A stretch of 64,000 nt of DNA from Bugula neritina (lineage: Eukaryota; Bryozoa; Gymnolaemata; Cheilostomatida; Bugulidae). A model generated the notes under the pieces. It had not been told where the DNA came from. It was given only the letters and a program-made list of their open reading frames with translations, and searched no databases. Below are positions 52,143-64,000 of this stretch, piece after piece (within the stretch, counting starts at the first letter, position 1; each line of letters starts with the position of its first letter). The stretch is taken from NCBI GenBank assembly GCA_964035545.1, contig OZ037765.1:28694004-28758003 (forward strand), in the 5' to 3' direction. Made by a program: the position numbers and the translations under genes.

Positions 52143-55100
52143 AAATATTCAACATACTTGTACTCAGTGCTTATAGTTATATTCATAACTATATTGACTA
52201 GGAAAACTAGATATGGTCACTATGACTATCTAACAGTTACACTTATAGTCATAGTTCATAGTTAACATTTTATGCTGGCTTGATATTCATAGAGACAATA
52301 TCCAAAAAGGCAGTATTATACATATGTTTAATACTCGTTAAAGTTTAAAGTGAATGTGACTTAATTTGTTAGTATGACATCATTAATATAGTTAATATTT
52401 TCTAGAGACAGTGAAAATAAAAGCTGACATGTAGTAATGAACTAATTTTGTTGTAGTGACCATTACAAGTTACGCAGTAATGCTTGCACTTTAACTTATC
52501 CGTCACCTACAGTTAATCACTTCATTTTTTAACATAGAGCTGCAAGTAAATACTGCTCTACCTTCTCCTATTGCAGTGATTCAGTATTTCAATAATACAA
52601 CAATTAATGGTAGATCAGGACTATAATCAAATAACAATCAAATTCTAATGATTTTAATTTAGCTTTTTATCATAATTAATCTTCAGGCAGTACAGAGTTG
52701 CTCTGTGTAGGGTTTCAGATATTATCTATGCAATTGCAATTAATAATGGTGGCCGATAGCATTCTTATCAGCTAATGGCTATGTTCATTTTGATGATGAA
52801 GCACCACTAGTGGCAGCCGGCCTGTTTTCCTGCAAACAACTCCTTTGATATTTATATAACATTTAGGCAAGAGTTATAAAAATATAAAGCTATAGGCTTA
52901 TAAGCTGAACAAAATCTAAAATACATAGTTTATAAGATGCTATTACTTTAGCAATTGTTTTGTTTAAGTATATCTTTTGTTAAAATTATGTAATTTTATT
53001 ATTCCAACCAAGTAAAATAATTTATTATACAAGGTGCTAGATGCAACCCAGAAACTGTCAAGTCTGTAGAGAATAGTTATCATTATGTCAACAGAGCTGT
53101 TAAAAACTCCGGTAATTAGTCATAGACTGCTGAAATGGAATTATGCAATCTTGTTGATCAAAAAGACCTTTTAAGCAGATTTTCAATAATTATATATTAT
53201 ATTGTGCTCATTTATAAATGATATTAAAAACATAGGGGCTTGTAATTGTTCTTATTGAAAGAAATCATGTTCAATTTTTCTTACAAAAGTAACTATTCAT
53301 AAACTATGTCATTAGACTAATATGCCCCCTTTTAAAAATGTGATAAAATGTTATTTTAAAAATGGCTTCTAGTAAAATAGTTTTCATTTATATTTATTTT
53401 TATTACCAGTTTTCTCTCAAATTTGAAATAGGTATGTAGATAAATAAAACGTTATTTTGAAATTTTAATAGATTGCAGTTTAAAAAAGCTATTGAATTAA
53501 TTTTAGTGCAGTATTATTATATCTATCTGAACTTATGACCTGCTCACCTGTGTTGTATTAACAACTGGCAAGACAATTATGTGATTCAGAGTTGAATATT
53601 TGCCTGGGCTGTATTGGAATAATTGACAGGGACAGTATACTTTGACCATAGAATGTTGCTACGCCCAACAACTAGGCTTTTGTGAGATTTCATTCTTATA
53701 ATTATATTTCTACCACGCTGTTTTATATCTCAACGTATATCATGTTAACATCATCACGTCTCAGCTGTATCTTCTAAATGACTTCTAATCTTATCTAGTT
53801 ATGCAAGTTCTGCTATTATTTCCAGTTCGTCAGTAGATTTAGTTGTCTTTAAAAAAAATTTTTATATCTAAGCTAAAAAGTTGAAAAAAACATAATATGC
53901 TTATAATTGCAGCCAAAACTAAACTTTCTACGACTTTTTTTGCAGCATTTATTTTCAGATTTTCAATTTATTTAAATAATTATTGTTTGGTGTATAAGTT
54001 TAGCACACTTAGGACAACCACTAGTTCCTGATGTACAGAGGGCATATGTACCAAATTAATGAAAGTTTGATTTCTAAAAGGATGTTGAGTAGTGTGTTTT
54101 TAAAATTAGATTGTCTGTCGGCACCCATATCTGTTTATCACGGAGTATGGAATATTTTCGTTATTCGTCACCCTAACCGCCGTACTTTGATTATTGTAGT
54201 AATAGCTTCTAAATTTTTGACGATTGCTTCAACAAAAAGCTTGCTATTTTAAATTAACAAAAATGCAACTGCTATATAGAAAAAAGCTGATATATCTAGA
54301 TGTTGAATTTGAGCGTGCACAAGCTGCCATACAGATGTTATTCAAAACTTAGCGTCTGAAGATGCTGTCAATGTTTACTGTAGTCTTGTGCATTACATTT
54401 CCAACTGTAAAAGTTTGCTGCCAAGTTTAGAGCCATGAAAGGGTTCAACAAAGTGACGGACTTCTTTTTAGATTTTACTGCCAGCATTTAAACTTATAAA
54501 TAAAACACTTCTGCTTTTCTACTACCAGTATTCTGTAAATCTTTAGTTCTCTAAGCCAGGCTTTGTGATCTATCAAACTTCAGATGTTTAAATTGAGCTA
54601 AAATGAATCTCAATCTGTATAAGTTTTTTTTTATCTTATATGTTCAAGGGTTCAAAAGTATACAGATGTAGCAACAGGTGTGCTGTTTATATTATAGGCT
54701 AGTGAGATGTTAGGTGTCTAAAGCCACAGAAGTTGGTGTTATCTTAAAAGTGTTACCGACTGTTGGATAATTTCCCTAGACACCACACATCTCTTCTCTG
54801 GCTGCCAAGTCTAGAACATACAGAACAAACTCATGTATCAGACAAATTATAAGCTATTAAAAGGTAAATGGAACATCTGGATAATGATCAAGAACCATAA
54901 GTTGAAGTATAGAAGGATATAAATTTATCCGACATTAACTTTACTAGCTAATTGCACTTTCACTGAGCTAGATTTCACATAAAAGTTGTTCAAAGCCCTT
55001 GCTTGAGCAATAGTTACACATTAATGGTGGAGCTGTTTCAATGCATCATTTGTTTTGGCAGGACTCACCCATTTTGGTGCAGATTCAATGTCCCATAGAA

Positions 55101-58100
55101 CTGTCAGGGATGCTAGAATAAATTGTCTATACATCACAGCAATATTGAAAAGCTCCAATCACCGAAATTTATGCAGCATATCAAAGACATGGAAAGTTTA
55201 TTGAGTATTAGTGGTTGCAGCCCTGTAATTGATAGCTGGCTGGTTTGTCTCATTTTGATTAATATTGTCTGGATTGCAGCTGTGGCTGGCACTGGTGCAG
55301 CAGGATCTGTTGTTGCCAGGTGAGAAAAGTCTTCCAACATAATGGCTTCCCTTCCACTACACACAGATCTCTATGCTGTGGCAGTCATTCCTTTGACGCA
55401 ATCAGGCTGTATTGATACTCTATCAGGAGAAATTGAACTACTGCTTACCATAGCATTTACCTGGTAATTTTCTTTAAAAAATTTACTCAATCTTTTTTCC
55501 GATTTTTGTAAATGTTTTTTTCCGCAACTTTGTGTGCTCAGCCGTAAAAGCAGTAAAATCCAGTGTGGATCTGCTGCCAGCCAGGGCTTATTTTTTGCCA
55601 AAAATTATGAATTTATGGTTTTTGAAAATTTGAAAGTTCCATATTTTAATAGACGCTATCAATCATTTGTATCAATTTTAAAATCTGTCTCATTTTAATA
55701 TAATCTACATGCATAAATAGGTTTAAAAAATGTAAGGGAAGCTTTTTAAATCTAGCACAACCTTAACTGATAGATAGGCTATAGTTGAAAATATTTTTAT
55801 GACAAATTTCAGAGCAGTTTTATCTATCAATAATTGCCTGATACTATCAACTTTAGCATATCAGCTGCTACCTGTGGGATATAATTTGAAAAGGTATTAA
55901 ATTAGGTTTTTATTTTGTTATGTAATTTTTAGCAACAAAAATGCTTACTAGAAGCTTTTTATAAGTTTCAAGTCATTTTTAATTAAATTTTTAGTTAAAT
56001 GGGAAGCTTAGCCTTAATACTTTAGGGGTAATTCTAGGAAGGGCTAGGCTACAAGAGCATTCCTCCTGACTATAAAATTCAGACTAGTTGAATACACCAA
56101 GTCACTCAATGCAATAGATAACCTGTAATACCATAATATTTTAAAAACACATTCTGGTGCTGTTGCTATGCAATTGCTTATTAATTTTATGAAACGATTT
56201 AGGCTACAAAACAGCGCAACAACTAGCTACTCTCCTTTTGGGTTGTTTAAAAAAAATAGTAAGAATCCAGAATAAATAATATCTCCATGTTTTTATGTAT
56301 ATTTGTACTGTGTTTGCCCAGAGCTGTTTCATGTATCTTCAATAAAGTTGATAGGTTTTAGATTGTAGAGTAACATGAGAAATCAGGCAGTGTACCAGTT
56401 AATAACCCTTTGTGTCATCTATGATGATCATATTTCAGTTGTTTTTCCCTTCTTTCAGTCTGGACTGTTGATCACAAATCGGTATTGAATACAGTTTTAA
56501 ATTATTTTTCATTTTTCAGCTGCTAGTCTAAAATGCTTTATAAAACTCTAAATGGTATCAAATAAATATAACATAGTTCAAGCAGGAGTGTGGATAATTT
56601 TAAAGCACTATTAGTTTTACATATTAACCTCGTGTGCATTTTTTATGTTATATCCTGCCATCTTTGTTTTGAAAATTAATGCTAAAATTGTCTTCATAGG
56701 TTCCAGAATGGTTTTGTGACCTGAAACATCAAAGGTCAGCTGCTTTCAAAAGACATTTCTTTGCTGGTACCACTACCTGATTGTAGCTCTGGTTATTTGC
56801 TGTTGAAATTCATGTTGAACATTTGAACATCTAAAATTGGGACATCTGAACTTGGGTAGGTTTTGTATCCCACACCTGCATTAACTGTTGTGAATGTTTG
56901 TTTTTTAAACCTGTCAATAGTTTTTTGGAAAATATTTTTTATCATAATTGCTCATAAACTAATGACCCTTGATTTTCGTAAACAGAGGGTGGAGAGTGTC
57001 CATCATACCGCAACTTGTCAAACATCTGGTGATGTGATGGACTGTTGTGACCAGGCTGTCTGCCAGCAACCAACCAACTCTTGTCATTTCATACTCAAAG
57101 TAGTCGTAAGATCTGTTTCTCAGAACACGCATATGAAATATATTAATAACCATTAACTTCTCTCTTTTCCTTAGGTGGCAAATACACGCAAATAGATACA
57201 AAATGACATAAACATAGCTGCTGTAGGATGGGCATGTAGTTGATTAAATCATGACTTTTTTGTCTAGATGATTCAACAGCCTAATACTGCATCTAGATTC
57301 TATATTGCCTAATGCTGCATTGGTTTTAGTTTGTTGACTGTTTGTGAGAGAGGGGGCGGCACAATCCAGACTTACCACTCATGCTTGCTGTGATGTTAAG
57401 TCAACTAAGTGGCTGATGATGCATCCAGCCTGGTGTGGGAGAAAATGGAGGTTTTGAAGGGATGGAGATAGTAGATTAATTACTGCACCTTCAGCAAACC
57501 CTGCTCAACCGCTTCTTTGGTCAAATAGAATTCAAGTAAGTTCAATCTAGTTTTTTCTACTTTCTACTGTTTCTGTTGAATTATTAATTACAATTTGAAT
57601 GTAAAACTAAATCAAGCTCTAAATTTTAATTAGAATATACATCCATGTATTTTTAATAAACATTTGGTAACCAAATATTTTTACAAAAATTTCCAATTAG
57701 TTTAGATGATAACTATACAAAGCATTTCTTCTCTTCTATACTGACATCATGAAATCAACTGTCTAGCCTGCGTTCTCATGGTTATTCAAAATCTTGATTG
57801 CTCTTCTTTACACTTGCAAGGACAGCCCCCATGCAGAAGATAAAGTTTGGGCGTGTGGGAACAATCAATCTATACCTCTAGCAGACTAATTCAAGAGTGA
57901 ACTATAAACTACCAGGTCAAAGGTATGGTGTCATTTTATTTGTCAAACAAAATGTAGAAACAGAGTTTCTTAAATATAAAAATTCTTTTGGAATTGTGAT
58001 GACGTTTTTTAATATTGTTGCAGTTTATACCAATTGACCAATTAAAAAGTTAAATTATGTTAAAATTATGTTATGACAAGTATGTCTTGGTCTCATAGTC

Positions 58101-59100
58101 TGTTGGTCTACTGTATAACTCGGTTGTTATTGTTATGGAGATAGATGGTGGTGTGACTAGTGCATCCAGTGTGATCCAATACTGACACTCTGTCCACAGT
58201 GTTGTCTCTGTTTGTCATTATAAATTTCGTAACTTCTTTCTTTAAGTAGACTGCACTTGGCTTTTCAGAAACTTGAACGGAATTTAGTTTTGACCTCGCT
58301 GACCGATCATCTGAGAAAATAGTTACCAAATTGTTGGCAAAAATAGGCTGCGTGCCAGATATGCTCTCTAAATAGTCGGTATTGGCTCTCAGCTAAATCC
58401 CGGATGTCCTAGCTTTTTTTATATTTTACAAAAATGTTCAGTCCTAAAAAAGACAAGATATGGGCTTTTAAAAGCTGCTGATAAGTCTAGTGGACTTCTG
58501 AGGTTTGGCCAAGTGCACTACTTCATAAATTACAGAGCAGCTACTTTTTAAGTTATCAGATTATAATTATTCAAGTTCTTCATGAAACATTGCGATCATT
58601 TTTTCTCATACAATGATGAAAGTTTCATTAAAATACAATTACACAAGTTGCTATTTTTAAAAATTACAAAATAGCAATGCAAATAAGTTTTATTATAAAA
58701 GTATGGCAAAATCGTTGAAATTAAACTTGAGAAAAAGATATATACAGTTGAATAACTACCCAGTAATGATCAAATTATTTACCATCAATAAATGTCAAAT
58801 TTATGTTTGATCACAAAACAGTAAAATAATTGTACCACAGAGAAATATTATAAATAATGCAGCTGAGTCCTCAAAAATTACATGATGTTTCTCAAAACAA
58901 AGATAGCAAAATATGATCAGTATCTTGATCAACAATGAATAAAACTGTAGTACTAAAACATAGCTACAAGGAGTGAATGAATAATTCAGTCTGCTCATTT
59001 GGAAGCTGAGAAATTAAAGATGATATCAGTGAATAGTGACAGTAAAATAATAAAACATACTTAGATTGAGATAAACACTGATTGTCTCCTGTTCAAACAT

Positions 59101-59175
59101 TGATGACCTTCACTCTGATGACCTTCACTCTGATGACCTTCATTCTGATGACCTTCACTCTGATGACCTTCATTC
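59101..59175. repeat. 15-bp minisatellite, five copies
   Basis: Five direct units of TGATGACCTTCAYTC, differing only at one C/T position, in noncoding sequence. Confidence 0.97.
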
Positions 59176-62100
59176 TGATGGCATTTCATTGTTTTGTATG
59201 TCAGTCAACATATTGGGTTTTATCAAATAATTGGTGATGATGTTGAGTCACAAAATACCTTGCGTGGCCTTTTTTATACCTTTGCCTCTAGTCATGTATT
59301 ATTATCTTTTCAGTTAAGTTATCTGAAACTTTTGCCATTATTTGTTTCAGTTTTACATGAATATCAATAAAAGGTAGCATAACTGGAAAGGTGGAATTTT
59401 ATAAGCTTTGATTGCTCATATTAACTCTTTGTATAGCAGCTCTATTGTATAGAGTCATGGAATCATCAAAATGTCATCTTAAATCTTCTTCATTATCTAG
59501 TATATTATTTACATAATGTGTGCAGCTGTGGCTAACACATCATCAAATAATTACAGTTGTTTAACAGATTTTTTAGATTGTTGAGATTTTACAGAACTTT
59601 GATTCTGGCTGATATCATGTTAATGTCGTTAGTTTGTAAAACTGCACATATTTTATCCAAAAAGTGCAGCTGTCGAGTTATTTTAAAAATTTAATATATA
59701 CACTTGAAATTTAATTTATAATTTTGGAAAGTTACATAAATATAATCTTTGGTTTTTAATAAAAAAATTTCCAAGTTTCAAAATGACTGTGAAAACTCTA
59801 CGAGGTTCACTTATGCCTATTTTTTTTCTAAATCTGTTGCCAGCAGAAAAAAATCATGTTTGCCGGATGAGTACCTTAATGCTTACTGACAATACATTGA
59901 TGTGTACTAGTAGGCTATAAAAGCATATTCACAATGAGTTAGAGTAACTGATCATGCAGCTTTTAAATATTGTATGGTTGCTTTACAAGTCTGTTTGGTA
60001 ATGTGAAAGTTATAAGTGCCACATCTCTATCATTGGGAACTGATGGTTTGTGTATTTTATTTCAGACAAGCTACTGCTTTATAAATACCAAACAAGCTAA
60101 TCAGAGCAAACTGACCCAGCCTCTCTGCAATGTGTGTTTATTAATTTAGCAGCTGCAGACAGCTTGAGTGGGAGTACCTCGTATCCTGATACTGTGCATG
60201 ATGATTGTCTAGACTACATTCTTGCCAGTTTTATTATTGTGCATATAAAAATACAATGCAGATGGTGGCATTAGCATTGACTCATGTTCCCAGTGTTTGA
60301 AGTAGGCTTTTTGCATTGTTTCATGTTGACTAGGCTCCTCATCATCTCATATCTAAAAATTATTGGTAGGATAAAATTACTGTTATTGTTCTGTAAGCTA
60401 CTCATTTAACTTCAAGCTTTAAAAACGCCAACAAATTGAGAGATTTTGATGATACAACATTAATTTATGGATTTTAATTTATTTATTTCGTAATGAAGAA
60501 TATTAAGTATAATATGTATCTTGTAAATTTTAAAACAAGGTTGCAGCGTTTATAGACCACCTCATGTATTTTCAAGTTTTTGTGATTTTTTTTGTTCATA
60601 TTTAAATGATTTTTTAAAACCAAAATACGATAACTTTGAGAAGGGTTTGTGGTTAGGATGCTTGCAAAAATAATAAATCGTGTAAGCTTGTTCTAGTACT
60701 GTAAGAATTTGCTTCCTTTTTCAATTGCATTATGTTATTTCTACAACGAAATAATTCTTCAACATTGAGTAAGTGGCTTAATATCCTTATTTATCAAAAC
60801 TGAGGGGTACCGGAAGAATGTAACTGCACAGTTGGTTACTACTTCACTTTTGGGGAGTTCTTAATGCTTTTGTGAGAGCTTTGTTTGGCTAATTACTTCA
60901 AGAGTTACCAGGTGTGTTCCATCGCACAGCTTTCTTCACAACTTTTATAATAGACCTCTTCTAAATGGTGTGTTTATTCATTCATAATAACACCAGTTGT
61001 GGGTCACCTGTTTCGATGATGGCCTGACCAATTTAGAATAATCTACAAAATTACGATAATATTGGTGAAATATTCCAAGCGGGTTATTACTTATTGTCTT
61101 CTCTCTGTACTGGTTGTAATGGAAACTTCTATTAGAGATGAAGTCATGTGTTCAGTTTTTGATGCTTTCATGCCACACCGAGACCAAGCAAAAGTTTTAG
61201 AAAATGCTTGAAACATACTAGCTTTTAGAGGGGTGGTATAGCCAGCCAACCTACTTTTGTCCAATCAATAGAATTTGTTAATTTAATTACTACAAGACAC
61301 TTAGCAGTGTAGTTGGCCAAAGTCTTTCTTTGTTTAGATTCTGTCAACTTAAACTGAGTTATTTATGGTCTCATTTTAAAATAACCAGCCATAAACACAG
61401 CCATGTTGCCATTTAGAGTTAAATTTACCGTTCTTATCCTGTAGATTATTATTTTCTGCAAGACTGGTGTTGGGGTAGCTGAAAGCCACACGACTACTTT
61501 ATTAATAGTAGTAGTTCACTTTGCTGGCACCGTGTCAACTTTAATACCAGTTTTTTTTATTGCTGACCCCCTCCCTCTTTCCAATAAAAAACTGATGAAT
61601 AAATCAATATATCTGTTAAAATAATGCATATTAAAGATGACAATGCTTTCATATCAACCTACGCATTATGTACCTTAGGAAGATTTTCCTGTACTGGCTG
61701 GCTATTACTTACTACTTTTGCTTCAAGCAGTGGAAACATTAGTACTTGTTTATAAACTCGGTTTTCTACAAATACAATGAATACACAGTGTAATAAAGGT
61801 GCTACAGTATCTCCCAACTTCCATTATTGTTATTGAAGTACAACTAGACATTTTTGGTTTCACCTCACATGGCCTTTACTAAGAGCTACTTGTTGTTTTG
61901 TCATTTCATTTCCTAGTATGTTTGAGCTAATCTGTTTGTTTGTGGCTGGGCCTGTCTAGACTGTTTAATCAGCAGCTTTATAGTTCCAGTTTATTGAATT
62001 GTATGACTGAGTAGTAGCTAAATGAAAGGTTAGTACTAGTTGGTACTAGTTGGTATTAGTAGCACTCAGTACTACGGTCTAGTTACGCTGAGGCAGTAGA

Positions 62101-62819
62101 AGCTGGCAGATTGAGTAAAAAAAAATCAACTATTAACTGCTAAGTATGGAGATTTTTAGGATACTTAAGTACTAGTGAAGTATTATAGAGCCTTTAACTA
62201 ACTCTTGCTGCTGCCATTCTCCTCTTCCCCTTAGTAATAACTTCTGGCAGCAATGGTAGACTTTCTCGGCATTATAAATTTGGTGTAAATAAGTTTTTAC
62301 TAGCAAGCCATAATTTTATTTATAAAGTTTCATCATTATACTTAGCCTTATGAGTGCAAAGTTATCAGACAAGGTGCTTTTCTTCAAATTTTAGAACTTA
62401 GCTGCCTTATGCTACTAGCTAGCATATGCAGTAGCTCAGTCTATCTTTGGTCACGTGTGTAGTACACATTGCGATGTAAGCCAGCCAGGTTCAAATTCAT
62501 GATACTTTTATATACCTTTTAACATAATTGAAAGATATACTTGATGTATCAAAAGGCTTTTGGATTTCTACAGATTTACTGCCCCCAGAGTTTATCATTC
62601 TCACGGGCTGTTTGGGAGAATCTGTACGCTAGGCACACGATTGTATTTTATTGCGGTAATTGACATTTAACTAAGTGGCTAGCGGATAATAAAAACCGAC
62701 CGAGGCACACTGGTATACATACGGGTGTCAGTGCTAACATTTTTTACTGTCTAGGCGAATTCAAACAATAATGAACAATAATAGACTCAGACATGCTAAT
62801 CACTCGTCTGTGCAAATTC

Positions 62820-63011
62820 CTTCCACGTGATTGGCTTAGCTTGATGTCACGTGATGATAATGTAGATCGTAGACAGGCAAGTTGTGTAAGTTAATCCATT
62901 ACATAGTTACACAGATCGGGGGCAGATTGTGCATCGACTGAGTGCCGCAATTGTACGCTAAACCTCGCTCTGTCGTGTAGGGGCCAGCACCTTGCGCTGT
63001 AAAACTGGGTG
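62820..63011 (+). promoter_or_regulatory. Promoter-like region with two CACGTG boxes
   Basis: CACGTG E-boxes lie at 62824-62829 and 62848-62853, with an inverted CCAAT core (ATTGG at 62830-62834) beside the first. The following stretch to 63011 is GC-richer than its surroundings and leads directly into the first coding exon. CACGTGA is the usual core for USF/TFE/MYC-type bHLH factors. No TATA box is evident. Promoter function is inferred from position. Confidence 0.45.
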
Positions 63012-63218
63012 ATGCTGGATAACAATCGTCTAGTAAATTCTGTAATGTGTAGTATTAGAAGTATTTTCCGCAATAGAACCAGCAACTACCAACACCGGAG
63101 TAGTAACTCCAGCTGTATGGGACAAAGTGAAAGTCGGGCATCAGCGACCACTGGTAGGAATACTAAGTCTAAGTCAGAAACGGGAGGTGAAAGGTTTCAC
63201 AAGTCACCAGCTAAAAAG
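63012..63218 (+). CDS. First coding exon of a gene continuing past the window
   Basis: Sixty-nine codons from ATG (63012) to a clean donor (AAG then gtaggc at 63219), phase 0. The peptide is basic and Ser/Thr/Asn-rich. An internal Met at 63117 begins MGQSESRASATTGRN, which has the Gly2 and Ser6 pattern of an N-myristoylation signal. If translation starts there, the product may be membrane-anchored. Kozak context is better at the first ATG (G at -3) than at the second (T at -3). The window ends inside the following intron, so family and function are unknown. Confidence 0.6.
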
Positions 63219-63474
63219 GTAGGCTGACAGATGAGTAAGCAACTACAAAGTCGAATAACCTCGACTACCGTATTAATAATAATGAGAAAACTATAATCAT
63301 GTTCTTGCTCTAATTTTCACTACGAGTGGATAGTGATTGACCTAGACCTGACTAAGACTTACCTAGAGTTAGTCGTTTCAATTTATAAATATTTGTAGTT
63401 GTACTTATAGGCCTGGCATGTTGAGTTTGGTATATGACAATGTCTAACTCTATGTGGTAGCATCTAGACTTCTA

Positions 63475-63504
63475 ACTGTATCAGTATAACTATACTGATA
63501 CAGT
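63475..63504. repeat. Perfect 14-bp inverted repeat with 2-bp loop
   Basis: ACTGTATCAGTATA and its exact reverse complement flank the dinucleotide AC, within the intron after the 63012-63218 exon. The rest of 63219-64000 shows nothing recognised. Confidence 0.9.
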
Positions 63505-64000
63505 GTGAGTGTACAACTGCTGCTGCCGCTGATACCAGTAGACATAACATTTACAACATTTAAAATCTAAAACAACCCATATGTTTAAACCCATTCCGAG
63601 TTGCATGTTGAGAATAACGTATTAGTACGAGAGTATAGCCAAAAAAATATGTTTCGTGGTACTTAGTCTAAGCTGAATCACTAAAGTCGGAACAGTCTGA
63701 TGTCAGGTGGACCTTATAAAATAGACCCAGAAAGCTCATACTTTCAGCAGTTGTGTGTTTTATCAAAATTATAAGTAAGGAATAAAATGATCTATTCATA
63801 TCGCGTGCTGTGTGGAGGTTATTGATGTCACAAATTGGATAGGTTTTCCAACTTTTGATAGAGCAAAACATTAACTCATTTCTTCTGGTCATTATAATTT
63901 AGTATACTTTATTTGATTTACTGATTACTTTTTAGTTGTCAATTGACTTCAAAGTCTTGTCTGTTTTTTTATACGTATGCAGGCTCAGTAGATCATAGCA

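Larger units (their letters stand above)
50287..63011. other. 12.7-kb region without a confident gene
   Basis: Mostly AT-rich unique sequence. About 51000-52300 is cryptically simple (repeated TATGA, GATGATT and ATAGT motifs). A small inverted-repeat element lies at 51996-52142 and a 15-bp minisatellite at 59101-59175. Several stretches with splice-like borders lie at 53038-53111, 55060-55580 and 56701-57202, but none links into a recognised protein. The rest, including 57600-59100 and 59200-62700, shows nothing I can name. Confidence 0.5.

Noticed and set aside
55278-55320. GTGAAG motif (GxGxxG), suggesting a GMC-oxidoreductase Rossmann exon
   Set aside because: The residues before the motif do not match the family's usual strand, no downstream GMC exons were found, and another frame of the same stretch splices equally well.
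58108-58329. Minus-strand 73-codon frame with fairly protein-like composition
   Set aside because: No splice partners, no recognisable motif and no neighbouring coding signal; kept as noise.
62425-62500. tRNA-like pair TAGCTCAGTCTA and GGTTCAAATTC
   Set aside because: Spacing is longer than in a tRNA, no acceptor stem forms, and no SINE body matching the other copies follows. At most a decayed tRNA-derived fragment.

Overview
The window looks like nuclear DNA of an invertebrate animal. It is AT-rich, its genes are split by GT-AG introns from about 45 bp to several kb, and transposon debris, SINEs and microsatellites fill introns and spacers. Three protein genes are recognised by family: a TOM1-type VHS-GAT endosomal adaptor, the mitochondrial F1 assembly factor ATPAF2 (Atp12), and the ciliary microtubule inner protein CIMIP1 (human C20orf85). 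A tRNA-derived SINE and a decayed BEL/Pao gag fit a lophotrochozoan such as a mollusc, but no sequence here fixes the taxon.

Layout from left to right. Positions 2-4076 (+) hold the 3' part of an unrecognised Asn/Ser/Lys-rich protein gene that enters from the left. Positions 6301-9036 (-) hold an unrecognised 244-aa protein in four exons. A second exon at 9840-10072 (-) has the same splice phase and could be an alternative first exon. TOM1 follows on the minus strand (13155-26374, 12 coding exons, 493 aa), with minisatellites, a TTA-flanked MITE and an (AT)n tract in its introns. The 26.4-29.8 kb spacer between the divergent TOM1 and ATPAF2 holds a fold-back element, a 172-bp tandem duplication and a SINE. 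ATPAF2 (29821-32252, +, 298 aa) is followed after only 331 bp by an unrecognised 243-aa gene (32584-38008, +). The 38-46 kb stretch is mobile-element territory: a diverged MITE-like repeat, a BEL/Pao gag remnant, a 480-bp fold-back and large microsatellites. CIMIP1 (46040-50286, -, 133 aa) has two DNA transposons in its first intron. From 50.3 to 63.0 kb no convincing gene is seen, only some possible exons near 55-57 kb. A promoter-like stretch with two CACGTG boxes precedes the first coding exon of a gene (63012-63218, +) that leaves the window on the right.

The genes do not form a pathway: they cover endosomal sorting, mitochondrial ATP synthase assembly and cilium structure. The most informative context is the TOM1/ATPAF2 neighbourhood, which from memory matches the linkage of TOM1L2 and ATPAF2 on human 17p11.2. 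No CRISPR array, rRNA, operon or intact autonomous transposon was found. Exon models were built by hand from splice signals and reading-frame continuity; no search or transcript data were available.
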